Assembly (NCBI GenBank): GCA_914767715.1
Contig: OU612071.1
Location: forward strand, 9,097,493-9,161,492
Length of the DNA stretch: 64,000 bases
Direction of reading: 5' to 3'
DNA from: Membranipora membranacea
Lineage: Eukaryota; Bryozoa; Gymnolaemata; Cheilostomatida; Membraniporidae
Shown here: positions 25,790 to 37,499 of the stretch, piece by piece
Layout: each line of letters starts with the position of its first letter
Position numbering within the stretch: position 1 is the first letter of the stretch
The notes under the pieces: model-generated
What the model was told of the DNA's origin: nothing
What the model saw: the letters and a program-made list of their open reading frames with translations, nothing else
Database searches by the model: none
Made by a program: the position numbers and the translations under genes

Positions 25790-28700
25790 AGAGAAAAAGC
25801 TGCAGTTAGGATGAGGGTGAGCATAGTTTGTCAGATCAAGTTTAGAATTATAAAAATTGTTATTTAATTTGAAAACTTGTTGATATATACTAGTCAAAAG
25901 CTTATTCTGATTCTAATTGATGAATAACCAATCCATATTGAGATTCTAATGATGCCTGGGCAAATTCATCACGAATTCGAATGCGAATCTTTGTTAGTTA
26001 TGATGTCATTGTTTCCAAATAAGCTCGCCTGCTCATGAAGTGGTTTGTTCATCGTGTTTCTTTGCTACATATTGCTATGCACTCCATGAAAAATCAATTT
26101 AATTCACGGCTCCGTAAATGAGTAAGATGCTTTGGAACTATGTATTTACCATGTGCCAAGGGATATCACACAGACTTACTGTTCATGCAGCGGTCACATT
26201 ATTCTTACATATTTCATCTGACATTACTACAACTAAGACCTGTTTCTTCATTGCGATTACATTTGCTGTCACCTGCCTAAGATGGTATATAGATCGCCTC
26301 TCGGACTATTGGCTAAGATTAAGGTGTCACTGCCAATGGCCGATTAGTGCCAGTTCAGTTTTGGCAGCTCGCTGCAAACAAACGTTCAGGAGGTCTTCTA
26401 TGGCCTCACCTCTAGGATGCATTCTAGTTTTCTAGGATGTATCACATTCTCAGTATGAGGATTAACGGCACCTTGCGTGCCTCTTTAGGGGCAGCCCAAT
26501 CTTCTGTTTCTTCTTAAACAGCAAGATGGCATATAGAACATTTGTCACATTGCATGGCAAGGTTTTGATGTCAGCAAACACTGAGTGTGTTCATTGGTGC
26601 TATACAAAACTCTTTTAGAGTTCTTATCAGCGTCATTCCGTTGATACTATTTATGAATGTTATATTCTTCTTGAGTTTCCGAATCTGTCCCATACTTTGT
26701 GTCAGATGTTGCTTCGAACTCTCAAATACACTACACACAATACTTGCGGTTATTGGACAAGGATCAGTTTTACACATTTGTCAGACCCTTTATTGGTACA
26801 TTTATTACATTGAATGACTAAGTGTAGTTAACTCAACACTCAAGTTGAGCAAGCAAATTTTGTGAGGGTCTTCTTTTTTGCTAGATAAGAAAATTCAGTT
26901 ACTGTTTGTACTGATGGAACATGAAAATTGCTAAGGTGGTCATAAATTCATGAGTTTACAAGTCAGTTTCATTGTTTATTAACAGGCCCTGAACCATTCC
27001 ATTACTACTCTGTCTGTGGTCAAATGGTGTGGCTTTGATCATACCAATGTCTACTATTGATATGCCACCAATCTGAGAAACTCAAAGCAATTTCAAAACG
27101 TTGGCACAAGATTGAGACAATATTGTCTGTGAAAAGGCTATTTCAAGGCTTGGAGGGATTTTCATGATCCTCCTATTCGATATTAAAAAAAATTGTTTAT
27201 GATATGTAAAAATGTTATTACGTTCGGGATTTTAATTACAAATTACATTTTGTAGGTAGCTATTCTCACTGTGTTCCTGATGCTCTTTGTTGAAAATGTA
27301 TACGGATTCCGGTAAGTATGCAAAATACTTTCTCTATTCAACTTATGAAATATCTACAGGAGTTTTCATGTCTGAAAGCTGAAATTTACAAGCAGAATTT
27401 GCACTCGCGGAGAATAGTCTTTGCATAAGTAAAATTTGACCAGATTGCTTATGTTTGAAACAGCCAACTTACCATCTTCACTTTGCATTGACTCCAACCA
27501 CAGATAACCATCATTAAGTGCCAGTTCAAATTAAGTTGTTCCTAAACTAAACTCTTGTGAACGTTTACTTCTCTCACTCATTGATCCACATCATTTGATT
27601 ATTCATATAAATGTGTCCCAGGAAATGATACAAATACTTGAAAAAGGTTGAGTTAGAGACTCTAACTCCTTGCTTCAACCTAGCGTTTATAACAGAGCTG
27701 TGCTCAAGTACTTTTTTTCAGTTCAAGCGAGTACTCAAAACAAAATCGAGTACAAGTACAAGTATACACATGTTTCTGCCTTCCGAGTACAAGTAGAGTA
27801 TCACAACTTGATTCCGAGTACAAGTAGAGTTATCTCTCAAATTTCAAGTTCAAGTAGAGTTTTCCTTCTGAATTTCAAGTACAAGTATAGAGTACATTAA
27901 TCAAATATCGAGTACTTTTTATTAAATTAATGTAAAACGAACAAACAAGTAAAACAGCCAAATTAACCAGTACAGGGTCAGGTAGGCCTATATATATATA
28001 AAATGATAATGATTATGGTATGATAATAATATGATAAAATAATATGATAACATAATAGTATAATGTCCACCTATCCCCGGGTTCTAGTTTTCTTTATTTA
28101 TACTAGGCCCTGCAGCCTGTTGCATTCGTAGAAAATGAGGTTCTCCAGAACGGCATCGCTCATTGAGGTGCGATGTGGCCTCATCAAGATGCCACCGTGA
28201 GAGAATATCCTCTCGACGGCAGCAGAACTTGCCGGTACACTCAACACTTTTTGGGCAAGAGGGTACAGCTTGAAGTAGTAGCAGTAGTCTATGTGACCTT
28301 TGATTGACATTTCAATAAGAATAAGCCCTTGTTTCAACATACAAATACACACGTGCAGAGTACAAACAGAGAAATTGTGGTGCTGAACAAAGCAGGTAGT
28401 ACACAATACAAATTGAATCACAGTCTAGGTAAAGAAAAGAGAAATATTATGTGTCAACAGGGAGTTGACAACTCCCTGGTGCAGGTAAGAGTAGAGTATA
28501 TTTGATGTAGAGTAAAGTAGAGTAGAGTATATTTGATGTAGAGTAAATTAGAGTAGAGTATTTAAGTTTGCAAGTAGATTCCGAGTACTTTCTTCCCAAG
28601 AGTATATTTATCCCATATTATGGCCCCTTCGAGTAGGGTAGAGAGTAGTTGAAATCGGTACTCGAGTAGTACTTGTCCTCGAATTTGTACTCGAGTAGCA

Positions 28701-31700
28701 CAGCTCTGGTTAATAATGCTAGAGACTTTCTAGCAAAAATCATTTCGATTTTTTTTTAATTACAGACTAGCTGATAGCTATGAATCGAAAACTATATACC
28801 ATGGTGGCGACACTTATTATTTTGATATTCGACATTTGGAAGAAGATGCCTATGTTCCAGGAAACATCGTTTTCATATACGGAAACTCACTTCAAACATT
28901 TAAAGTGGGCAATTTGACAAACATTGCCGGGTCAAAAGAAATTCATGGTTATAGGGAAGGGGTTGGAACTGATGCCAAATTTAATTACCCAAGAAGTTTT
29001 ACACAGATCAACCAGACAATGATGGTTGTTGCAGACTGGAACAACTATTGCCTCCGATTGATCGACCGTATATCACGCCAAACATCTCAGTTAGTAGGCA
29101 CCTGTGGTGAATGGGCTAGGGGTGTAATTGGCAGATTAAGATACTTCGTAAAGAGCAGAAGAAATCATTTCGAAGTTTTTTTTGCAAGTGATAATAAAAT
29201 TGGATTACTAAATTTAATGGATCGTACAATAACAGAATTTTGGTATGGCCATCCAGACAACTCTACTTATCTGGATCGTGTATACAGTTTAACACAAGAA
29301 GAGCAAACAGGGAACATTTACTTCAGTTTCAATGACGGCTTGAGTGCAAAATTAGGAATTTTTGACTTTGAAAGTCATTGCATAACTGTGATAGGAGATA
29401 GTGATAGCACTAGTTGTGTTGATGTACCGATTAATGGAGCCTCAATCAATGGAGTAGCAGGGTGTCACCTTCGCTCAATGATATTCATCGGGCCGAACAA
29501 ATTACTAGTTAGTGATAACCGACGAAATTTTATCATCGATGTTAAAATGCGTACTACTGTTCAATTTAAACTCATTCAGCGCAACTTTGGTGAGTCAACT
29601 GTGCATATCGGAAACACAATCTACACTGGCAACTGGTACGAAATATATGCATATGAAGGTAAGTTTTTAAAGCCTACTCAATAATATACACATCTGTGAG
29701 TTGGTCTTCGCATATCCAAGACACAAACAACCAGGTCCCGGTTCAAAGTCGAGAGTCAGCGATCCCTTCCTAACATAAATAATACAAACCTAGACTAACC
29801 CTTCAAAATCATAGTTGTATGGAACAAATTTCCTTGAGCAACCTTTGTATATCTTATGGTATCTGTCGAAATTATAGTAACCATTACGAGATAAGAAAAC
29901 ATTCACATGCCTGCACATTATATTTACCTTGCGAATTTGGACTACTGTCAATAAAACAGTCGAGCGCACTCATCATGGTATTGCATACAGTTCCAAATTA
30001 CTGTCTCTCACCAGTAGATAAAGAGGTGAGATGCAGTTTTTCAGTTTTTAATGGTTCGATTACACATTTTGCACATGAGTTCACAACAGGAAGGTGTGTC
30101 AAGAAAAATTGGAATTACTTTGAACGAACAAAAAATAAATGTATTCAAAGATTTGATACAATTATTTTCCAATATCCACTGGTATGTCAAATATGGTAAA
30201 GTGATTTATCAATATTGAGGGATCTGTCAATTCCGAAATGTTTTCCTGTTAAATAAGATTTAATTTAATTTCTTTTGATTGTTGTAGGGATATTCACATG
30301 TCCGACAGATCCGACAACAACAACAACAGTTCAAACAACAACAATGCAACCAACCACAGTTCCGACAACAACAGGTCCAACAACAACTCAAACAACGGCT
30401 CCAACATCAACTCAAACAACAGTTTCAGCAACGACAACAGCTCTAACAACAGTTCCAACAACAACCACAGAACCATCAACAACCACAGTTCCGACAACAA
30501 CAACCTCAGTTCCGACAACAACAATAGATCCAACAACATCTCAAACAACGGCTCCAACAACAACTCAAACAACAGTTTCAGCAACGACAACAGCTCTAAC
30601 AACAGTTCCAACAACAACCACAGAACCATCAACAACCACATTTAAAACAACAACCACAGTTCCGACAACAACAGTTCCAACAACAACAGTTCCAACAACA
30701 ACTCAAACAACAATTCCAACAACAACCACAGAACCATTAACAACCACAGTTCCGACAACAACAGTTCAAACTTCAACAACAGTTCAATCGACAACTCCTT
30801 GCAAAGCAATGGAAGCTTCTTCAACACCCGACCCTGCACTAACCATTAATATTGACTATGGATTCGGAGACCCAATCTGTCCATCTCAAGCTCCAGATAG
30901 GCTCGACTCCTATTATTATTATTATTATTATCCAGGTAATCTCAAATTCTTAAAGTGAATAAATGTGAGGATGTTCAATGCAGCTCATAACACTTAGAAT
31001 AGACAGTTTGCTGAGCTCTGATTTAGGCCTCAATTTGGAGTTGTCCTCTCTCCAGTTTGGTACTATTAACCCACGCCGTGTTGAAAAGAGGGTTATCTTG
31101 AAAACCGCTTAAAATAGGATAAAAACAATTTTTGCTTCGGAATCTGCAATATTGAAAACTCATAATTTTAGTATTTGGATAGTCAATTATAGCATTTTCT
31201 GCCTGTTTGCGGACAATTTGGCAGAATATTTCATGTACCAAACTGGAGAGAGAACAACTCCGAAATGAGTCATAAATAAGAGCCCAGAAAACTGTCTATA
31301 GCTACTTATACTGTGTCTGATAGCATGTCACTCCTTTGTCTATAACAATTTGACTTATTAAAGCAATATCGGACCTTGAATATGAGAAAATAATCTAAGG
31401 TGATATTTATATGATAGCAAATGAGTTTAACATTCTTTAACAGATGTCCCACAGCCCGAGTCAGATAACAGTTCAGTCTTAGATACCAATGAGGACCAAG
31501 AAGAAAATGAGGAACATGAGGACCAAGAAAACAGTCATGTCGACATGAATTACTTGTCTGGTAAGGAAAGATGACAAATATTATCTAACCATTTTGATAG
31601 GACTGCTCAGTTTGACATATTTTTATATCAACCCATCCCTTCCATCTACAACTCTAAGACTGATTTTATAAATTTGATCATCATTGCTAATTAGGCAATG

Positions 31701-32381
31701 GATATTGCATCTGGCTGAATTGCAATTATCAATAAAACAGGTATATTATTCCTTTGAGTATTTAGAGGTCCATTTGCAAAATAACCACAGGAAACTCAGA
31801 GAGCAAAGTTTGTAATACTTTTCTAGATGAGATGACTGTAGCTGTAATTGCTGGCTCATTCTCAGCCTTCGCTCTCTTGGTTCTGTCTGTTACAGTATGC
31901 ATTGTTGTCCGCCAAAGATCAAAGGTTCAGCCAATCGCACAAAGGTAAGACTTGATGTGTAGTAGTAAATTGTTTCAATTGTGCAGGGCTTATATATTGG
32001 TGAAATTAACGTGTTTTGCACGGCTCACACTTTATGGTGGGCCAAATTCTGGAGCATTTAAGTTGGAAAAGTGTTACTTTACAATTGGTAAGATAGTAAC
32101 AGAGAGCATGAGTCTTAGGTTAACTTAATGGTACAGTTTTTTTATCTTCAATCGTAATTATTTTAAATATTGATTGATTTATCAAGAAACCATTTAAGGT
32201 AATTTCAATTATTTATAATATCATCTTTATTAGCAGTGACGATGTGGCGAGAACTTATCCTAAGAAAAGGTCACCCAATAAACATATCAACCAATCAGCA
32301 ACACCCCAACAACACATCAACCAATCAGCACCAAGAGCTACAGAGTTTAGCTACGATGAGGCCGTTGATTCACAGGTTTGA
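25790..32381 (+). CDS. Receptor-like protein: signal peptide, NHL propeller, mucin stalk, TM
   Basis: Exons: possible start ATGAGG|GTGAGC near 25811-25816; signal peptide 27256-27311; propeller 28766-29658; stalk 30288-30935; acidic linker 31444-31560; TM 31791-31944; tail 32237-32381. All phases agree (2,1,1,1,2), giving about 670 residues. The propeller exon shows NHL-type features: G-V-G-T-D-A-K-F-N-Y-P-R, V-V-A-D-W-N-N-Y-C-L-R-L-I-D, and a cysteine-paired G-T-C-G blade. The stalk is about 170 residues of P-T-T-T repeats, probably O-glycosylated, then a seven-tyrosine run. A 24-residue hydrophobic helix follows (M-T-V-A-V-I-A-G-S), then R-Q-R-S-K and a 50-residue tail. The tail may end at TGA 32379-32381, or splice at 32376 to an exon from 32477 ending 32581. 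The domains point to a cell-surface binding protein; the ligand is unknown. The first exon is the least certain part. Confidence 0.8.
26286..26461 (+). repeat. U2 snRNA-headed SINE-like repeat, copy 1
   Basis: 26293-26325 closely follows the 5' end of U2 snRNA: ATCGCCTCTCGGACTATTGG continues into CTAAGATTAAGGTGT, against the conserved ATCGCTTCTCGGCCTTTTGG and CTAAGATCAAGTGT. After about 33 bases the U2 match stops and a body follows that is shared with 37500-37690 on the other strand, including GGCCTCACCTCTAGGATG and CTCAGTATGAGG. A U2 head on a non-U2 dispersed body means a retroposed repeat and not a U2 gene. Confidence 0.8.
27693..28708 (-). mobile_element. hAT transposon remnant with 8-bp target duplication
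   Basis: The inverted termini are CAGAGCTGTGCTCAAGTACT at 27693 and its near complement ending GAGTAGCACAGCTCTG at 28708. The flanks GTTTATAA (27685-27692) and GTTAATAA (28709-28716) agree at 7 of 8 positions, the hAT target length. A minus-strand frame around 28410-28098 holds the hAT C-terminal dimerisation signature: L-S-V-P-A-S-S-A-A-V-E-R-I-F-S-H-G-G and N-L-I-F-Y-E-C-N. Subterminal GAGTACAAGTAGAGT repeats fill both ends. The rest of the transposase is missing, so this is an internally deleted element. It lies in an intron of the NHL gene, antisense to it. Confidence 0.9.
29819..30199 (+). other. 126-codon open frame inside NHL-gene intron
   Basis: Open from ATG for 126 codons with eight cysteines, which is long for AT-rich intronic DNA. 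No acceptor or donor brackets it in a useful phase and no family is recognised. It could be an unspliced alternative 3' end, a nested gene or chance. Confidence 0.15.
31024..31268. repeat. Foldback element with GAGTTGTCCTCTCTCCAG arms
   Basis: GGAGTTGTCCTCTCTCCAGT at 31037 is complementary to ACTGGAGAGAGAACAACTCC near 31244, enclosing about 190 bp. A half copy with the same GTTGTCCTCTCTCCAGTTTG occurs at 33766-33789. It lies in an intron of the NHL gene. Confidence 0.8.
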
Positions 32382-32589
32382 TCAAACATTCAATCATATA
32401 AATAATATATTTGAATAATGCTATGATCGATAGTCTTATCAAACTGATGATTAATAAGGATTTACTATTTTATCAGGTCTGTGTTGATTCCAATATTAAA
32501 TTTCTCCGCTTAAAAACATCGGGACTCTTGACTGACTTTTTATCTCAATTAATGTTGGTAAAACCTGTGCTTCAGCTGTGAGCTTCTCT

Positions 32590-34790
32590 GTATTTGAATG
32601 TGATACATTCTCTTTTGTTATGTGTTGATGCATCATTTGAATGAATAGAACCGATAAACTTGGCATGCTTCTTATATAGACAAATTCATTCAATTTTGTG
32701 CACAATTGACACTATGTATACTTATCGTCATAGATATATGACCTTTGTTGCATCAGATGACCAATGTGATGTCACAACCATTTGACCCTAATGCTGACAT
32801 TCCTTTTTGAGTAAAAGACAGTTTTATTTACACTTGAACAATTTGACCATATTATTTTTAAATGGTTTCTGTTGTTTGGTTTGAGAGTATTATATTTTTT
32901 AGTTTTGACATATTTTGACATACGTGTATTAATGCCAACGGCTTTATTGTTTTTAATAGAAATTCATTTTAAACATTGTTGGCATTGCATGTGAATGTAA
33001 ATGCAATGTAAATTTTGGCTGGTTCATAATTAGTGTTAGTAGTTAATAATTTGGAAAAGTTGTGTGAAACCTAATATAAAAATTTACAAAATTTTGTGGA
33101 GTGTTATCTGACAATGATTATAGGCTAGAGTTTTTGACAAATGCTCTTTTCTAAAGATGATCTGCAAACAGTTTCTATTGACATGGAGGGTTTTTTAAAT
33201 AAATAAATCATATTCCAAACCATTTAGGATCTCCGCTATATCCATGATTAAGAGATTTGGAAATGTAATTTGTGTTTGGCGATAAAATTGAAGCGCATAA
33301 ACAATGACCCTGGCAGTCCTATCATGTCGACTTCATGTGATCAATTTCTTGAGTTATCGGCAGGGTCATGTTCCATGCTTTGAGATTCATTACAATTTGT
33401 GTGAACCCTGATCGAAAACATGTCAGGGAATATGAAATATGCACTGACTCCTCGGTACAAATACATGTTCATGTTAATGTAAAGAGCAGTCAGATATTAG
33501 CAACAATTGGCAATCAAGTTGAGGATGCTTTACTGATGAGATTATTGATAATTGTTTGGGCATAAGGCTATTAATTGAGTTGCACCGTCTCTCACTGGCA
33601 AAGGATTTGATTTTATCAGGCAAAATCATCTGCAGATCACTTGTATTACATATGAAAGAGAGGACAGCACCATATCCCTCCCCCCTGTTGTAAAACACAT
33701 GAATAATATCGTTCTGATGAGCCAAATAGACAGTTTTCGGACCTCTTATTTGAGCCTCCATTTCTAGTTGTCCTCTCTCCAGTTTGGTACTGAGGGTTCA
33801 GCTTCGAATAGAGGCTCAAATTAGTCTTAGATACATAATATATCTTCTCACTTCATTGAGGGCTTCCGCCCTGGTCACCCTCAGGTGTAAATATCGCATT
33901 CTATAGTCTTAACCAAATTTTTGCAACGTCCGGAAAGCCATCTTAGTCTACTTACTTTGAATATTGCTGTGTAAGGTTTAGTCACCTTTGGCTTGACTCA
34001 GTGCATTGAAGTCATGGTAGCTACTTTTGTTTTGCGGACACTCCTGTTCTTATTACAACTTCATCTGGTGGCACGGGAGAGTGTAACATGAAGAAACTTC
34101 GGAGCACAAGACTGCAGGTAAGTGGCTATTGTGAACAGGAATTAATTCAGATGCTTCAGATTAGTGATTCCTGATTCGGCAAGCTGTACTCACAAGTATC
34201 AGGAAAAATATGGTTACAGCAATCAGTTATTTGTGGTCTGAGATAAACTGATTTTACGCTTATCATATGGCTATCAACACGGAAGTTACTTCATCCCGCT
34301 GTAAAATCTGGATATTCATCACATTAAATGCGAGCCATCCTGACATTTCGTATCAGCTGGTACACTTTTTGAGGATCATGTGGTACTGCTAGCAGGTCAA
34401 AACAATAACATATCTATCACAACTTCAAATTTGTATGTTTAAAGGCAGACAAGTCGATACTAGAAAATTAATTGATAATCAGCTTTTAATATAGTAGTTG
34501 TCTTTCCATTTACCAGGGGAAGATGACTATCATATGAAAATAGTCTGATAAATTGACTGTCAATTTTGTAATTATTCAAGAAGAAGTAACTCATTTAAAT
34601 ATCTATCCACCGATATTTCAACCAAGTTAGTATCCTAGGCGAGGTAAGACAGTTTCTCAATTCACTTGACCTCATCATAGTGACAGCTTTTTTTCCTTGA
34701 GCAGTTTCTGTGTATTTGAAAATTCAGAAGCGGTATTCATAATGATACATAATATACAGACTAAGCTGGCAATTGGTTTGTTTTTTATTA
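32590..34790. other. 3' flank and intergenic DNA
   Basis: AT-rich DNA after the NHL gene. AATAAA overlaps at 33198-33206 and could serve as a distal polyadenylation signal. The half copy of the foldback repeat is at 33760-33830. No further supported gene was seen; the open frame at 33474-33761 overlaps that repeat and has no family match. Confidence 0.5.
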
Positions 34791-34800
34791 AGATGGTTAA

Positions 34801-36755
34801 GAGGCGATTGGGTTAAAGTCCACCTCAGGCCGAATACAAGTTTTTTGATTAAATACGGTCCATTATACCTTTTTTTCATATACCAGGGTACACAACCCCC
34901 TAGGGAAAGGGAAAGGGGAGGTAAGTCAAGTGCATTTCGGTTAAAGTCCATTGGTCTAGTGTGAATTATTAGGCAATTCGGTTAAAAAGTCCATGGATTT
35001 TAACCCAAAAAGTGATAAGTGATAAGAACGTCTTCCATTGCTTAGCAACCCTCTGTGATTATTTTGCTTTCCATGATTTGTGTTGGTTATCCCATTGAAG
35101 AGTGTTCATGGTTCTTTCAATCCAGATAAGTGAACTTTGTTATTGTTTCTTCCAGCTGTGACCAGTGTGTGATGTACCTGAGCGAAAAAGATCCGTCGGA
35201 GGAGGAGACAGTAAGATACGAGGCACACATAATAAGTAGAGACGAAGCTTACGTCAGCAGGCAGCTCGACATAGAAGATCCATCTAAAGTTGTGGTAAGC
35301 TTCGATCTCCAACAAATTCTTCCATTTCCTAAGCTGGGGTCCAGCAAACAAACTTTTTACAAATCCAGAATGGTACTTTACAACCTTTGTTTTTTGTGAA
35401 GAACACACAGCAGCGCTACTGCACGTGTTGGAGCCAGGTCGAAGGCGGAAGAGGAAGCAACAAAATTGCTACCTGCTTGAAGAAATTCTCCTCGACCAAT
35501 CTGGCAGGCAGTTGTTACTTAGTTTTCTACAGTGATGGCTGTCCAAGTCAAAATTAAAACAGAGCTGTTGTGGCTGCTTTGATCCATCTTGCCCACAACA
35601 GCCGACCTGGCCAGATAGTAGAGTTGAAGTTTTTCGAGACTGGGCACAGTCACATGGATGTCGACTCTGTGCATGCCACCATTGAGCGTGCCTCGGAGGG
35701 TGCAGAGATTGGCATAAACAAGCCGGGGCTTCTGAATCAGCTCAGCCTGGACCGGAAAAACTATCTAGATAGTTCTTCTCTCGTACTGTTGCTCTGTAAC
35801 AGGAGCAACGCTGAGCTGTACTTCAGGTACGTCAGTACCTTGGTCCCCGGCACACCTCAGGCGCCAGCTAATGATGAACAAGCCGGGGCTTCTGGATCGA
35901 CACTGTAAATCAATCCCCACTGAAACTCCGGTTTTGTTGCAGTGAAGCGATGCGGTGTCACCTTTATCCAAGATATGAGATGAAGTTCGTCCGAGGTCTG
36001 GGAATGACACTTGTAAAAGTGCTGCTGTGTTGTTGCTTATTTTTCCTTTTTCCTTTTTTACCGTGGGCGGTTTTGCCATTTTATTTGCACAGGTGTGCAG
36101 AAAGTTTCCCTTTTTCCCCATTTATTTCCCTTGTTTCCTATTTATTTCCCTTTTTTCCTACATATTTTCCTTTTTTTGGCAGATTTTGCCATATTTTTGA
36201 ATGAATTATTCAATGTCAGGCCGTTTTGCCCAATTTTTAGAGCAATAAACTACAGGACTCTAAAAAACATCAATCATCAACAATCGTCTCATCTTGATAC
36301 AATCGGAAATACACACTCAGGAGAGTGTGGGGTGTTCTCTTCCAACGCCGGAATCTTTGCCCAGGGGTGCTAGGTAGTGACTTTGTTATTAATCAATTGT
36401 CACAGCCTTGGCGCCTCTGAATTAAGATTCGTTATGTCAGCACAACAGTGATTTTAATTACGGTCGATCATTTTAAAGAGCATTTTGGTTAAAGTCCAAG
36501 GGCTTTAACCGAAATACCTTCTAAAGAATGCAAATTAAAAGGCATTTCGGTTAAAGTCCTTGCTAACTTTGGCGTAGAGTAAACCACATTGAATAATGTA
36601 TTATCAGGGGTACCTTGGGAATCCCAACTCTCTACATGCCAGGTATCATCATGATCCAGAAAAAAAACAGAAAAAAAAAGTTTGATCAAAATTTTAATTC
36701 CTTCATTATCATTTTTTGACAAAAAAACAATTACGGACTTTAACCCAATTGCCTC
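34801..36755 (+). mobile_element. DNA transposon with TTAA target site, decayed ORF
   Basis: The left end GAGGCGATTGGGTTAAAGTCC and the right end GGACTTTAACCCAATTGCCTC are inverted repeats (20 of 21 match), each flanked by TTAA (34797-34800 and 36756-36759). Further GGTTAAAGTCC copies lie near both ends (34929, 34975, 36485, 36545). A TTAA target is typical of Kolobok and piggyBac superfamilies; I cannot choose between them from the ends alone. The interior carries a broken transposon-type ORF at 35150-35908. Confidence 0.9.
35150..35908 (+). pseudogene. Broken transposon-associated ORF (DUF7869-like)
   Basis: Frames on the plus strand read S-C-D-Q-C-V-M-Y (35153), then a frameshifted C-L-V-F-Y-S-D-G-C-P-S-Q-N, a stop, and A-L-I-H-L-A-H-N followed by F-E-T-G-H-S-H-M-D-V-D-S-V-H-A-T-I-E-R. 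The pattern of Y-S-D-x-C-x-x-Q-N then G-H-S-x-M-x-x-D-x-x-H-x-x-I-E recalls the DUF7869-type proteins spread through invertebrate genomes on mobile elements. At least one frameshift and one stop interrupt it. The last 112 codons are open (35570-35908), and a short P-G-L-L / A-G-A-S-G-S repeat closes it. Confidence 0.6.
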
Positions 36756-36759
36756 TTAA

Positions 36760-37425
36760 AGACTTTGTTTGAGGCTGCTCTTTTGTATCACATCTTATTC
36801 TCCACATTTTATTATATCATGTGAGTGATTTTCAGCTTTAGAATCCAAATATTGAGGAAGTTATGGACTCTCAAACTTCCAGGGTGATTGCCTTCAATCG
36901 GCATTGGGAATAAGCAGATGTTTCCCCTGGGGTATGTCACAACCATAGACATGTGACATAGAAATTATAAGATTATGAGTTATTAGTTAATACACTAATA
37001 ATCACACAGATAAGATGATGATAAAAATTCAGACCTGGGTGGGAATCGGACCCGGATCCCCATACCTATAGGCAACGACGCTACCATCACGCCACTTGGA
37101 CCAACTCGTTTAGCTAGGAGACAATATGGTTAAGTGTTAGCGGCGTCGCCTGCAAAGCCATTTGGACCTGGGTTCGAGACCGTTACAGATTTGACCATTT
37201 TGATCATCAACATATTTATTAGTGTATCGTTATAGGTATGATGGTTGTGACGTACCCTAGGGATTGCCGGCTGATACTTACTGCCAATAAATTGCCGTCA
37301 CCTTGGGAGTTTGAGAGGCCGTAACTTCCTCAATATTTGGATTATAAAGCTGAAAATCGCTCACATGATAGAATAAAATATGGAGAATAAGATGTGATAC
37401 AAAAGAGCAGCCTCAAACAAAGTCT
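36760..37425. mobile_element. Foldback element with TTAA ends and tRNA-like core
   Basis: AGACTTTGTTTGAGGCTGCT at 36760 and its complement ending AGTCT at 37425 begin inverted arms of about 200 bp, covering 36760-36965 and 37220-37425. TTAA flanks both ends and the left TTAA is shared with the neighbouring element. The core has two tRNA-like promoter pairs in opposite directions: plus strand TGGTTAAGTGTTAGCGGC with GGTTCGAGACC (about 37128-37190), and minus strand TGGTAGCGTCG with GGTCCGATTCCC (about 37095-37035). No coding region is present. Confidence 0.85.
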
Positions 37426-37499
37426 TTAACCATTTTTATCGACATTTTGCTGCGGCAAAACTTAATTGCTTGGAGTTTATAATAATCTATGCGTTCCGC

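Noticed and set aside
26293-26330. A U2 snRNA gene
   Set aside because: Only the first 30 or so bases match. The branch-site pairing region and everything after it are absent.
30294-30839. Leu-rich minus-strand and Asn/Ser-rich plus-strand frames over the Thr stalk
   Set aside because: These are other frames of the ACAACAACA-rich coding repeat. Phase continuity with the flanking exons supports only the Thr-rich frame.
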